The notes: generated by a model not told the origin, from the letters alone. Positions 1 through 8,700 are shown, counted from the stretch's first letter. The stretch is 64,000 nucleotides of DNA from JANQPX01 sp050633905 (GCA_050633905.1 JBOEHJ010000046.1:1-64000); one strand, 5' to 3'. Program-made: numbers and translations.

Positions 1-132
1 CTTGATCAGCTCGACGGCCTTCTCGGCCGTCTTCGATAAAAGCAGCTTATTGATAGTACTGATCACTTGTTGGCGTTTGGGCTCATCGAAAAAGGCAATT
101 TCCGTTTCCCCATAAGGCCGATCATTCAGGTT
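1..132. other. Unassigned window edge
   Basis: No gene can be assigned. On the minus strand the frame that follows the DUF3047 stop codon stays open to the window edge (it reads PYGETEIAFF and then a lysine-rich stretch) but has no ATG and no clear ribosome binding site. It could be the start of a gene with an unusual start codon that continues beyond the window, or chance. Confidence 0.3.
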
Positions 133-849
133 TCAAAGAACCCTGTTTGCACCAAGAAATTCGAGATCCGTAATCACCCCTTTCGAGCTGCTCGATGTGT
201 CATCGGTATCCGCACTGACGCCGATGTAAAGGGGATTGGGAGGTAAGCTGCCGAAAACCGCGCGGTAGTCTTTCGCGATATCAATGCGTTCCCTGAACCA
301 TTGATGGGATGGGGTCGAGGCAGGGCGGAGAATTTTCATCATGCCCGATTCGCCAAGATGAGGGCTTTCCACCACCGTCTCGCGCGCAAGCTCGCCGCCC
401 CAGACATACATGAGAACCCGACCGGGAGCGTCTTTTCCCAGGATTGCCTCCACGATCTTGCGTCTAATCCGCTCGACGGGCGTTGCTTCCTCAGCGACAA
501 ACGGAAAGGCGATGTAGACGGCCAAGGAACGATCATCGGCTCCTTTGATCGAAAGCGGTGTTGCTGGTGCCGCTTCGGTGAGACACCAACGCCAATGGAG
601 CGTTGGTGTCGTCTCGATGTCCACTTCCAACGGCATTCTCAGGAGTGAGACACTTCCCTTACTAGCAATGCCGATCCCATCAGCACCATTTATCGTGAAA
701 TCATTGGCCGCCCTGTTGTCAAAGAGCATCTCCGTCCAGCCTTGGTCCACCAAGGCCTCATCGACACCGGCCTCGGCAGTATCCTGGTAACCAAGGGTCA
801 AGGTGATGGCGATACCCCAAAGAAGCCGCCTGGTTCTACTCAACATCAT
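133..849 (-). CDS. DUF3047 domain protein, exported
   Basis: About 238 residues. The body resembles the DUF3047 family: a beta-rich stretch with HWRWCL, then DDRSLAVYIAF, and a late GVSADTDDT motif. The function of the family is unknown. I chose the ATG at 849 over an upstream TTG at 906 because it places a basic-hydrophobic signal peptide (MMLSRTRRLLWGIAITLTLG, cleavage probably after AEA) at the N-terminus and removes an overlap with the preceding gene; an AGAAGGA sequence lies about 16 bases upstream. The protein is predicted to be periplasmic. It follows the UxaA-type dehydratase on the same strand, 32 bases after its stop, and is probably co-transcribed with it. The functional link is not known. 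Confidence 0.7.
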   Translation of the reverse strand: MMLSRTRRLLWGIAITLTLGYQDTAEAGVDEALVDQGWTEMLFDNRAANDFTINGADGIGIASKGSVSLLRMPLEVDIETTPTLHWRWCLTEAAPATPLSIKGADDRSLAVYIAFPFVAEEATPVERIRRKIVEAILGKDAPGRVLMYVWGGELARETVVESPHLGESGMMKILRPASTPSHQWFRERIDIAKDYRAVFGSLPPNPLYIGVSADTDDTSSSSKGVITDLEFLGANRVL

Positions 850-881
850 CAACGCTTCGCTCGTATCCTTCTGACGTCGAT

Positions 882-2411
882 CTACATTACGGCGCCGATT
901 TGCCAAGGGGTAAATTCGTGGTTGCCGAAGCCTAAGGTTTCGCTTTTGGTCCGTTCACCCGACGCGACGCGCAAAAAGAGTTCGAAGATCTGTTGGCCGA
1001 GGTCGTCGATACTGACGCCCTGATCCAAGACGACACCGCAATTGACGTCCATATCCTCGTCCATGCGACGGTACATGTCGGTGTTGGTGGCAAGCTTGAT
1101 GGAGGGAGCTGGCTTAAAGCCAAAGCAGGAGCCGCGGCCGGTGGTGAAACAAACGAGATTGGCGCCGGAGGCAACCTGGCCTGTCACCGATGCCGGATCA
1201 TATCCGGGGCTGTCCATGAAAGCGAAGCCGGGTGCTGTTACCTGCTCGGCGTAACGATAGACGCCGGTGAGGTTGGTGGTACCGCCCTTGGCTGTTGCAC
1301 CAAGGGATTTCTCCAGGATCGTGGTCAGACCGCCAGCCTTGTTCCCCGGTGAGGGGTTGTTGTTCATCTCGCCGCCATTGCGCTCGCAATAGGCCTCCCA
1401 CCATCGAATACGCTCGATCAGTTTCTCGGCGACATCCTGGCTGACGGCACGTCGGGTCAGAAGATGTTCGGCACCGTAGATTTCAGGCGTTTCAGCGAGA
1501 ATACCTGTACCGCCTTGGCGGACCAGAAAATCAGTCGCCGCCCCAAGTGCTGGGTTTGCGGTGATGCCTGAATAGGCATCCGAGCCACCACATTGCAAGG
1601 CGACGGAAAGCTTCGAGGCCGACAGGGTCTGGCGGCTCTTGGCATTTGCCTCGGGCAACATCTCCCGGATGATGTCTTGCGCCGCTTCAACGGTTTTTCG
1701 TGTTCCACCAATGCCTTGCATGGTCATTGTCTGAAAATGAGGACCACGTTTGATCTGATAGGCGTCCAGAAGAAAGTCGATCTGATTGACCTCGCAGCCG
1801 AGGCCGACCATCAGAATTCCAGCAAAATTGGGATGTCGCGCATAGCCCCAAAGGGTTCGTTGCAGCGCGTCGAAGCCATCGCCACGATCTGCCATGCCGC
1901 AGCCGGTTCCATGGGTGAGCGCTACGATCCCATCCACATTCGGATAGCGTTGGAGCTCCTCTTCCGGAAACGTCTCGGCAATGAAATGGGCGACCGTTGC
2001 CGAACAATTCACCGTGGAGAGCACGCCGATGAAATTACGCGTCCCTGCCTTGCCGTCATCTCTAAGAAAGCCCTCGAAGGTTGCCTGCTCGGCCTCTGGA
2101 ACGAAGGCTGTCGGCTTGACGTCCTGACCGATCGCATAATCCCGTGAAAAATCCTGCATCTCGACATTATGCACATGGACATGATCACCTGGTTCAATTT
2201 TTTCTTTGGCAAAACCAATGATTTGATCGTATTTTCTGATCACTTCACCCGCAGCGATGGGCAGGATTGCCAGTTTGTGGCCAGCAGGTATGCGTCGGTT
2301 ACTGATCACGTTTTCGCCTGGAATCGGTGAATCTGGCAGAATGTCGACGCGGGCGGTGACGACGTTGTCGTTGCCGTGCAATCGAACGGTGATCTGCGAT
2401 GCTTCGGTCAT
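882..2411 (-). CDS. UxaA-family hydro-lyase (altronate/galactarate dehydratase type)
   Basis: The 509 residues have the two-part layout of the UxaA/GarD family: an N-terminal SAF domain (about residues 1-95, with SNRRIPAGHKLA and VHVHNVEM) and a large dehydratase domain with the conserved GTGCGM, GLGCEVNQ, ALQCGGSDAYSG and GRGSCFGFKPAPSIK motifs. Known members dehydrate D-altronate or D-galactarate using iron. The full length shows that this is not one of the split two-gene versions. A GGGAGG ribosome binding site precedes the ATG. No other sugar-acid genes are nearby, so the substrate is open; an N-carbamoyl-D-amino acid amidohydrolase lies just upstream on the same strand. Confidence 0.85.
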   Translation of the reverse strand: MTEASQITVRLHGNDNVVTARVDILPDSPIPGENVISNRRIPAGHKLAILPIAAGEVIRKYDQIIGFAKEKIEPGDHVHVHNVEMQDFSRDYAIGQDVKPTAFVPEAEQATFEGFLRDDGKAGTRNFIGVLSTVNCSATVAHFIAETFPEEELQRYPNVDGIVALTHGTGCGMADRGDGFDALQRTLWGYARHPNFAGILMVGLGCEVNQIDFLLDAYQIKRGPHFQTMTMQGIGGTRKTVEAAQDIIREMLPEANAKSRQTLSASKLSVALQCGGSDAYSGITANPALGAATDFLVRQGGTGILAETPEIYGAEHLLTRRAVSQDVAEKLIERIRWWEAYCERNGGEMNNNPSPGNKAGGLTTILEKSLGATAKGGTTNLTGVYRYAEQVTAPGFAFMDSPGYDPASVTGQVASGANLVCFTTGRGSCFGFKPAPSIKLATNTDMYRRMDEDMDVNCGVVLDQGVSIDDLGQQIFELFLRVASGERTKSETLGFGNHEFTPWQIGAVM

Positions 2412-2517
2412 TTGGTTGCAACCTCCCGGAGTGCTCGGACGCTGATGATAGGCGGGCCGATAAGAGCTATTATAGTAGGCATGTCAGTTTATCCTGGCGC
2501 AAATCAGCCTCTTTTGC

Positions 2518-3432
2518 CTACCCCTCGGTGATGGCGCCGTAGTGCTCTGGGCGGCGGTGTAGTTCGAAATTGAAGATATTGTTCCGGATCTCCTTGCAGC
2601 GATCCAGATCACATGTCGCGACGATTAGCTCGTCTTCGAGCGAGGTTGCCATGGCCATGATTTCACCTGTTGGGGCGATGATACAGCTCTGGCCGATCAG
2701 CATGCACCCCTCCTCGATCCCGCATTTCGCGGCTCCGACAACGAAGGTGCCGTTTTGATAAGCACCGGATTGCATCACGAGATGGTTGTGAAAGTGGTTT
2801 AGATGATCATGCTCGGGCGCTTGGGGATAGTGTTGCGGTGTGTTGTAGCCAAGGGCAATGATTTCGGCGCCGGCCAGGCCCATGACCCGGTAGGTTTCAG
2901 GCCAGCGTCGATCGTTGCAGATGCACATCCCGATCTTGCCGCCCATGGCCTCGAAGACTGGAAAGCCGAGATTACCAGGCTCGAAATATCGCTTTTCCAA
3001 ATGCTGAAATGGGCGCCAGGCCTGGTGATCGGCATGGCCTGGCAAATGGACCTTTCGGTATTTTCCTACAGGGGTGCCTGACTTATCGACAAGGATCGAG
3101 GTATTGAAGCGTTGCTTGGTCCCATCGCTGGTGTCGAGTTCAGCGTAACCGAGGTAGAAACCGATTTCGAGTTTAGCAGCCGCCTCGAACAGCGGAAGGG
3201 TTGCCCTATTCGGCATCTCAGTCTCGTAAAAGGCATCGAGCGTCTCATCCTCCTCAAACCACCATCGGGGAAAGAACGTGGTCAAAGCGAGCTCTGGAAA
3301 AATGACGATATCCGCGCCTCGGCCCTTCGCTTCATGCATCAGGTCTAGCATACGGGCGACAGCCTGGTTGCGGTTCTCATCGCGAGCAATCGGACCAAGC
3401 TGAGCCGCCGCAATCACGCACATCCTTGCCAT
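2518..3432 (-). CDS. N-carbamoyl-D-amino acid amidohydrolase
   Basis: A 304-residue nitrilase-superfamily enzyme, the usual length for D-carbamoylases. The catalytic triad is visible: Glu47 in IFPELAL, Lys in KYRKVHLPGH, and Cys in CICNDRRWPE. The PRWW and GYNTP segments and the C-terminal IFNFELHRRPEHYG also match the Agrobacterium-type enzyme, which cleaves N-carbamoyl-D-amino acids to D-amino acid, CO2 and ammonia. The frame extends further upstream, but the ATG at 3432 has an AAAGGGA ribosome binding site eight bases away, and a longer form would run toward rsmD. No hydantoinase or racemase lies nearby, so the physiological substrate is uncertain. Confidence 0.85.
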   Translation of the reverse strand: MARMCVIAAAQLGPIARDENRNQAVARMLDLMHEAKGRGADIVIFPELALTTFFPRWWFEEDETLDAFYETEMPNRATLPLFEAAAKLEIGFYLGYAELDTSDGTKQRFNTSILVDKSGTPVGKYRKVHLPGHADHQAWRPFQHLEKRYFEPGNLGFPVFEAMGGKIGMCICNDRRWPETYRVMGLAGAEIIALGYNTPQHYPQAPEHDHLNHFHNHLVMQSGAYQNGTFVVGAAKCGIEEGCMLIGQSCIIAPTGEIMAMATSLEDELIVATCDLDRCKEIRNNIFNFELHRRPEHYGAITEG

Positions 3433-3550
3433 ATCATTTCCCTTTGATGATCTTGTCTGGCGCCGATCCAGGTGAGCATCGGCTTCGTTTGATTGAAAAG
3501 AGACGTTCCGATATCGTAAGCGCCGTGCTTCACCGAGGGAACCTGGCTTG

Positions 3551-4081
3551 ATGCGCATTATTGGCGGGCGGTTTCGGGGCAAACGCCTGCAGACGCCCAA
3601 GGATCAATCGATACGTCCCACTAGCGATCGAGTGCGCGAATCGCTGTTTAACATCCTGGAACACCATCATTCTCCAAATGGGCTGAGGTTTCTCGATCTC
3701 TTTTGCGGCACCGGTGCTGTTGGCCTGGAGGCCTATTCCCGCGGAGCTATCGAAGTCTGCTTGATGGATCAGGACCTCAGCCTGGCACGTGCTAATCTTC
3801 GTGCCTTCGGTGAGCCTGAAATTGTTCGGCTCAAGCAACAAAGCTTGTTGGAGCATGGTCAGCCGCCAGCGTTATTCAATGTCGCCTTTCTTGATCCGCC
3901 CTATCTAAAGTCTCTGCTTGAGCCCACGCTTGAGCTACTGCATGAGGGCTGGCTGGCGGAGAACGCTTGGGTGATTGCTGAGCTTGCCGCGAAAGAGGCT
4001 GTTCAGGTGCCAGAGGGTTTTTTTCTGAGACAGGAGCGACGATATGGCAGGACAAGGTTGATTTTTCTGGGACTGAAATAA
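3551..4081 (+). CDS. rsmD: 16S rRNA (guanine(966)-N2)-methyltransferase RsmD
   Basis: A 176-residue SAM-dependent methyltransferase. The N-terminal MRIIGGRFRGKRL and RPTSDRVRESLFNIL are the RsmD signature, followed by the SAM motif LDLFCGTGAVGLEAYSRGA and the catalytic motif FLDPPY. It methylates G966 in 16S rRNA. The start is the ATG at 3551, behind GAGGGA, rather than the in-frame TTG just before it. It is divergent from the carbamoylase gene and convergent with the GGDEF gene. Alphaproteobacteria often carry rsmD behind an RNA pseudouridine synthase; that gene is absent here. Confidence 0.93.
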   Translation: MRIIGGRFRGKRLQTPKDQSIRPTSDRVRESLFNILEHHHSPNGLRFLDLFCGTGAVGLEAYSRGAIEVCLMDQDLSLARANLRAFGEPEIVRLKQQSLLEHGQPPALFNVAFLDPPYLKSLLEPTLELLHEGWLAENAWVIAELAAKEAVQVPEGFFLRQERRYGRTRLIFLGLK

Positions 4082-4148
4082 GTCGAAGCATCGCCTGATC
4101 AAGCAATGCTGGCCACTCGTCTCTCAACCCAAGGATCGTACGATGCCG

Positions 4149-5087
4149 TCAGGCCAGGGTGCGTACTCTTGCGTTTTCCGCCAAACTTGGGAGCGGTGGC
4201 ATCAAAAGGCCGTCGCCGTTCAAGGTCGCCACATCCAGCATTGCCGCCTCAGCCATCTTGAGCAATGTCGAAAAGTCACGACCGTGGAAGGGGCAAACGG
4301 CGATGCCGACGCTTGCTGTCACCTGGATGTTACGACCATCGAGGCTGAAGCTTTGTGCTAGAATGCCAGGCACACGGTCGACCAGGGTTGCAATATCGTT
4401 GACCAGAGAAAGACCTTCGACCAGCCAAGTGAAACCGGTGTCCCTGGTTCGGGCAAGTGTATCGGTTTCACGGATTTCATCGATCAACCGTTTGCCGATT
4501 CTTGGCATGAGCCAATCAACGGCGTGTCGTCCATAAGCATCGACGAGTTCTTCTGGTTGATCCAGATCGATCGCCGCCAGGGCGATGAGCGTTGCCTGTC
4601 GATCGGCACGCGCTAAAGCCCGCTCATAGCGCTCTTCCAGCAAGAGCCAATTGGCGAGGCCCGTCAACTCGTCCTTGCGGGCATGGCAGAGAAGATGTCG
4701 CTCATGCCGCTTACGTTCGATGGATGTCAGAAGTGCACGCTGTATCGCTTCGGGGTCCTGCGCTGTTGCAGAGACGACCTCCTGCGCGCCGCCATGAACA
4801 GCCTTGGCGGCAAATTCTGGGTCCTGGCTCTCGCTCACGACAACGATTGGTATTGTCCCTGTTTGGGCTCGAAGGGTTGCGATTGTCTCGATTTGCTCGG
4901 AATCGCTGCCGTGTCGATTGATGACCAGAACGTCGATGTCACGGTGACGCAGATGAACCGATGCGTCGTCGAGCGACCATGCCTGGATGATATGAACAGG
5001 AGAGCAGAGGAGACCATGGCGAGGCGATTCCGGGAACGCAGCCAGATTGTCCCCTATGAGAAGGACTTTAATCACACCAACTGTCAT
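4149..5087 (-). CDS. Degenerate receiver-GGDEF protein
   Basis: 312 residues in two parts. Residues 5-125 have the fold pattern of a response-regulator receiver, but the phospho-acceptor position reads DVLVIN, with Asn57 where Asp is expected. Residues 135-290 align with a GGDEF domain: DELTGL (139-144), the metal-binding DLD (174-176) and the late SVGIAV are present, but the signature loop reads DTGFT (216-220) instead of GGDEF. Synthesis of cyclic-di-GMP and control by phosphorylation are therefore both unlikely. A GTP- or cyclic-di-GMP-sensing or scaffold role is possible. GGAGG lies shortly before the ATG. The gene stands alone. Confidence 0.75.
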   Translation of the reverse strand: MTVGVIKVLLIGDNLAAFPESPRHGLLCSPVHIIQAWSLDDASVHLRHRDIDVLVINRHGSDSEQIETIATLRAQTGTIPIVVVSESQDPEFAAKAVHGGAQEVVSATAQDPEAIQRALLTSIERKRHERHLLCHARKDELTGLANWLLLEERYERALARADRQATLIALAAIDLDQPEELVDAYGRHAVDWLMPRIGKRLIDEIRETDTLARTRDTGFTWLVEGLSLVNDIATLVDRVPGILAQSFSLDGRNIQVTASVGIAVCPFHGRDFSTLLKMAEAAMLDVATLNGDGLLMPPLPSLAENARVRTLA

Positions 5088-5389
5088 GACCCCGACCTCC
5101 GTTTCGGTCTTTGTTCCGGTCGTTCACGAACGAAAAACAGCCTCGATATCTCGCGATTCTGAACCTAAAAAAGTAAAAAAAACATTATCCAGAAATATCT
5201 TTGGTAGAATTTTTGCAGATTGTACAGTGTTAATTTTCCTAATCTGGAGAAAATGGCCTCGCGTAAACCTCATCTCATATTAGGTTCGGCATGGGGATTA
5301 TCGAAGCTTCGCCAGGGAAAGCCCGCATGCCTTTGATTTTCTTGGCACATTAAGCGCAAACGGCGGAACCAACTGACGCGGTCATACCA
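5088..5389. other. Intergenic region, no gene seen
   Basis: This region lies upstream of the GGDEF gene and downstream of the CoA-transferase gene. Roughly 5160-5280 is AT-rich, with runs of A and T, and probably carries the GGDEF promoter on the minus strand. A ten-base palindrome CGAAGCTTCG lies near 5302-5311. I found no convincing terminator and no RNA gene. Confidence 0.5.
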
Positions 5390-6571
5390 TTAGACGATGC
5401 CGGCTTGCCTGAGCTCAGCCAATTGGTCGTTCGTATAGCCAAGCTCGATCAGGATGGCCTCGGTGTGCTCGCCGAGGTCGGGGGGAGGTCGGCGAAGAGC
5501 AGCTGGCGTCTCGCTCAGCTTCACTGGAAATCCGGTCACGCGAACCGGGTCATGCCCTGGCCGCTCAATCTCCAGCACCATCTCCTGGGCCAGGACCTGG
5601 GGATCACTGAACACATCCTTTAGATCCATCACCCGCCCGCAGGGCACGCGGGCGAGGTTCAAGCATTCAATCCAGTGATCGACGGATTGCTTGACGGTTT
5701 CTGGCTCGATCCGTTGGCGGAGTTGTTCCCGATGCAGCAAACGTTGTTGATTAGTGCCGAATTCCGGGCGTTCCAAGAGGTCGGCAAGACCCAGAACCTC
5801 CATGAAACGAACCACAAAAATATCGTTGCTGGGGGCGACCGCGATCATACCGTCCTTAGCCTTGAACAGGCCGTAGGGATAGACGATGGGATGGTCGTTA
5901 CCAGTGCGTGGCGGCTGCTCGCCGGTGGCGAAGTAGTGCGCTGAGAAATAGGCGAGCGTGCTGATCAGGCTATTGGTGAGGCTGGCTTCGACCCGTTGAC
6001 CTTTGCTGCCATCGGCCTTCCGACCGACCAGGGCGGTCACGACACCGAAGGCGGCATAAAGACCTGCCAGAAGATCGCTCATCGGTGGGCCGGCGCGAAG
6101 CGGCTCGCCGCCCGGCGGACCATTGATGCTCATGAAACCGCTCATCGCTTGACCGATGAAGTCGAAGGCAGGGCGATCGACATAAGGACCACTGCTGCCA
6201 TAGCCGTTAATGCTTGCGGTGATGAGGCTGGGATTCAACGCTTTTAGCCGCGCCTCGTTGAAGCCCATCTTGTCGAGTACGCCTGGCCGGTAATTCTCAA
6301 GCAGCACATCGGCGCCCCCGATCAGCCTGGCCAGAATCTCCTTGCCCCGTTCGGTGTAGAGGTCAGCGGTGATCGATTTCTTGTTGCGGTTGAACTGGGA
6401 AAAATAATAGCTAAGGCCGTCGACCATAGCGCCCTGCCGCCTGGTGGGATCGCCCTTGCCCGGCGCTTCGATCTTGATGACCTCAGCGCCCATATCGGCG
6501 AGCAGCTGCGAGCAGAAAGGTCCGGCGATGATCCGGGTCAGGTCGATCACCCGAATTCCTGAGAGTGGCAT
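5390..6571 (-). CDS. CaiB/BaiF family III CoA-transferase
   Basis: 393 residues with the family III CoA-transferase hallmarks: the N-terminal LSGIRVIDLTRIIAGPF, GAEVIKIEAPGKGD, the NRNKKSI segment, LLENYRPGVLDKMG and the catalytic Asp in GPPMSDLLAGLYA. Such enzymes move CoA between organic acids through an aspartyl-CoA anhydride. It starts four bases after the stop of the HMG-CoA-lyase-family gene, so the two form an operon. That pairing suggests activation and cleavage of a branched 3-hydroxy dicarboxylic acid such as citramalate or hydroxymethylglutarate, but the substrate cannot be read from the sequence. Confidence 0.9.
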   Translation of the reverse strand: MPLSGIRVIDLTRIIAGPFCSQLLADMGAEVIKIEAPGKGDPTRRQGAMVDGLSYYFSQFNRNKKSITADLYTERGKEILARLIGGADVLLENYRPGVLDKMGFNEARLKALNPSLITASINGYGSSGPYVDRPAFDFIGQAMSGFMSINGPPGGEPLRAGPPMSDLLAGLYAAFGVVTALVGRKADGSKGQRVEASLTNSLISTLAYFSAHYFATGEQPPRTGNDHPIVYPYGLFKAKDGMIAVAPSNDIFVVRFMEVLGLADLLERPEFGTNQQRLLHREQLRQRIEPETVKQSVDHWIECLNLARVPCGRVMDLKDVFSDPQVLAQEMVLEIERPGHDPVRVTGFPVKLSETPAALRRPPPDLGEHTEAILIELGYTNDQLAELRQAGIV

Positions 6572-6575
6572 CTTC

Positions 6576-7514
6576 TTAGCCGACCGCGGTCTGAACCTGA
6601 TCCAAATCGCTCAAGTTAAGCCTGGGCCCCGCCTTCATAACCTGGCCCGGAAGCGTGCGGCCGACGACGTCCTCGACCGTCTTGGCGACCGCGCATAACT
6701 TCTTGAGGTCGATCCCGGTCTCAATGCCCATTTCATGTAGGAGAAAAACCAGGTCCTCAGTGCAGATATTCCCGGTCGCCCCGGGTGCAAAGGGGCAGCC
6801 CCCTAAACCGGCAAAGGAGCTTTCATACCGATCGATGCCCTCATCAAGCCCCGCCATGACATTGGCCAGGCCAATGCCGCGGGTATTGTGGAAATGCAGT
6901 GTAATCGGCAGATCAGGCACGTGATCCTGAAGATAGCGGCAGCGCTCGGCCACCAAAGGCGGCGTTGCCATGCCCGTCGTATCGCCAAGCCCTACGCCGA
7001 CCATGCCCTGATCAAAAAATCGCTTGGCGATCATGCCGACTTGCTCGACGGGCACATCGCCTTCGAACGGGCAGCCGAATGACGTGGCGATCGCGCCACT
7101 GACCGGCATGTCAGCGCCGTTTGCAATCTTCATCACCTCCTCGAAGCCTTCGAGGCTGTCCTCGACCGGACGATTAACGTTCTTTTTATTATGGCTCTCA
7201 GAGGCGGAGACGAAGACGCGGATCTCATCGACACCTGCATCGATCGCCCGCTCCGCTCCCCTGGCATTGGGCACGAGGGCGACGAGATGTACCCCGGTCT
7301 TCCGGTTCAAGCCAGCAAGAACATCTTCCGCATCGGCGAGTTGCGGCACCGCGCGCGGCGAGACAAATGATGAATATTCGATTTCCCCAAGCCCGGCATC
7401 GATCAGTTGATTGATCAGGTGGACCTTGGTCGCCGTCGGAATAAAATCCGTCTCGATTTGCAGGCCATCCCTCGGCCCTACTTCGCCTACCAGCACCTTG
7501 GTTGGTCGTGCCAT
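6576..7514 (-). CDS. HMG-CoA lyase family protein
   Basis: 312 residues, a TIM-barrel lyase of the HMGL-like family. GEVGPRDGLQIE carries the metal and catalytic residues, FHNTRGIGLANV the His metal ligands, and AGLGGCPFAPGATGN is the HMG-CoA lyase signature with its catalytic cysteine. It cleaves 3-hydroxy-3-methylglutaryl-CoA to acetyl-CoA and acetoacetate, or a close analogue such as citramalyl-CoA. It is the first gene of an operon with the CoA-transferase. The leucine-pathway genes that usually accompany it (isovaleryl-CoA dehydrogenase, methylcrotonyl-CoA carboxylase) are not adjacent. Confidence 0.88.
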   Translation of the reverse strand: MARPTKVLVGEVGPRDGLQIETDFIPTATKVHLINQLIDAGLGEIEYSSFVSPRAVPQLADAEDVLAGLNRKTGVHLVALVPNARGAERAIDAGVDEIRVFVSASESHNKKNVNRPVEDSLEGFEEVMKIANGADMPVSGAIATSFGCPFEGDVPVEQVGMIAKRFFDQGMVGVGLGDTTGMATPPLVAERCRYLQDHVPDLPITLHFHNTRGIGLANVMAGLDEGIDRYESSFAGLGGCPFAPGATGNICTEDLVFLLHEMGIETGIDLKKLCAVAKTVEDVVGRTLPGQVMKAGPRLNLSDLDQVQTAVG

Positions 7515-7568
7515 TTGCTACCCCGTTTCACCTAGACCATGCCGTTCCCCCACGGACGGCCCCTATAT

Positions 7569-7580
7569 CACCATATGGTG
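7569..7580. repeat. 12-bp perfect palindrome
   Basis: CACCATATGGTG is a perfect 12-base palindrome, 55 bases upstream of the HMG-CoA lyase start. The position suits an operator for that operon. No regulator gene is adjacent. Confidence 0.45.
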
Positions 7581-7671
7581 CAGTTTAGTATGGTTGTACG
7601 CGCCCTGCCCATAGGGCAGTTGATAAGCTGCTCAAAGCCGTACAATGCTAGGACTATTTCCTGCTAAACTG
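7581..7671. repeat. Three nested inverted repeats
   Basis: From outside to inside: CAGTTTAG (7581-7588) pairs with CTAAACTG (7664-7671), TTGTACG (7594-7600) with CGTACAA (7639-7645), and CTGCCC (7605-7610) with GGGCAG (7614-7619) around ATA. The order is consistent with one branched foldback or with several operator half-sites. There is no T-run behind it, so a simple terminator is unlikely. Confidence 0.5.
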
Positions 7672-7856
7672 ACCAAAAACCAGCCCTATTTTACTGTCCA
7701 GCTCTGGATAATACCGTGTTATATCAGCAATCTGGTCAGTCGGGAGGTGGGCTCTCCCTGACCCAGATAGGCTTGCTATATGGACATCCTTTGACAAATA
7801 CTGGCGCCATCTTGAACAAGAAAGTCTCCAAAAAGTTTCAATCGGAGCGGGTTTTC

Positions 7857-8696
7857 ATGCGTGCCCTGCTTCTTGCCGCCTTCGTTTCCTGGGTCGGCAT
7901 GACGCCATCGTCCGGCACCGCCGCTGACTGGTCCAGCATCAAGATCGGCACGGAAGGTACCTTCCCGCCATGGAATGCGACGAACGGCGATGGAGAGGTC
8001 ATCGGTTTCGAGATTGACCTAGCGCAGGATCTTTGCCGGCGAATGGGGGCACGCTGTCATGTGATCACCCAAAAATGGAATGGCATGATCCCAGCCTTGG
8101 CCACGGGGAAATATGACGCGATCATGGCGGGCATGACGGTGAACGAGGAGCGTGAACGCGCCATCGACTTCTCCCGCTGCTACGGTAATGATCCGGCTCT
8201 TTTCGTGGTCAATCGCGAGAGCAGGTTCGCGACCATGCCAGTACCCCAGGACAAGGTCGACCTCGCCACCCTCGAACCAGAAGATCAAGCAGCACTCCAC
8301 GAGCTTCGAAAGGTGATGACCGATGCCGTGATCGGCACGCAGATCGCCACCAACCAAGCAGATTTCATGTACCAATTCTTTGGTGATGTCGCCGATGTTC
8401 AACCCTTCGATACGCTGGAAAGTATGACCTACGATCTGATCAATGGCCGTATCGATGCTGTCTTTCTGACGAAAGCTGCTTGGGTCAGACTTAGCGAGAG
8501 CGATGACAGCGCTGGTCTCATCGCCGTCGGTCCAGATCTCGCCGGCGGTCTGCTCGGCCAAGGTGTCGGCGTCGGCATCCGGGCCAGAGATGCAGACCTT
8601 CGCGCCATGTTCGATAAGGCCATCGCCGCTGCCATCGCCGATGGCACGGTGAAACAACTATCAGAGCGCTGGTTCGGCTACGACCTATCCTGCTAG
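7857..8696 (+). CDS. Family 3 periplasmic solute-binding protein
   Basis: 279 residues. After an N-terminal signal peptide (MRALLLAAFVSWVGM, cleavage near GTAA) come the family 3 features: IKIGTEGTFPPWNA, GFEIDLAQDLCRRMGARC, the QKWNGMIPALATGKYDAIMAGMTVNEER signature region, and a second lobe with DLINGRIDAVFL. Such proteins bind polar amino acids, opines or related compounds and pass them to an ABC importer. The start at 7857 is supported by GGAG nine bases upstream and by the signal peptide. No permease or ATPase gene is adjacent, so it is an orphan here. A copy of the 3'-end repeat follows its stop. Confidence 0.9.
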   Translation: MRALLLAAFVSWVGMTPSSGTAADWSSIKIGTEGTFPPWNATNGDGEVIGFEIDLAQDLCRRMGARCHVITQKWNGMIPALATGKYDAIMAGMTVNEERERAIDFSRCYGNDPALFVVNRESRFATMPVPQDKVDLATLEPEDQAALHELRKVMTDAVIGTQIATNQADFMYQFFGDVADVQPFDTLESMTYDLINGRIDAVFLTKAAWVRLSESDDSAGLIAVGPDLAGGLLGQGVGVGIRARDADLRAMFDKAIAAAIADGTVKQLSERWFGYDLSC

Positions 8697-8700
8697 TTGT

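Larger units (their letters stand above)
7515..7856. other. Divergent control region with nested inverted repeats
   Basis: A gene-free stretch between the lyase operon (minus) and the solute-binding protein gene (plus). It must hold both promoters. It contains a 12-base palindrome and three nested inverted repeats, listed separately. A longer reading frame on the plus strand begins at 7716, but the signal peptide and ribosome binding site point to a start at 7857. Confidence 0.5.

Noticed and set aside
5376..5410. D-arm-like sequence that resembled part of a tRNA-Gly (GTCTAATGGTATGAC on the minus strand)
   Set aside because: It is the C-terminal GIV codons and stop of the CoA-transferase gene; no anticodon or T arm follows.
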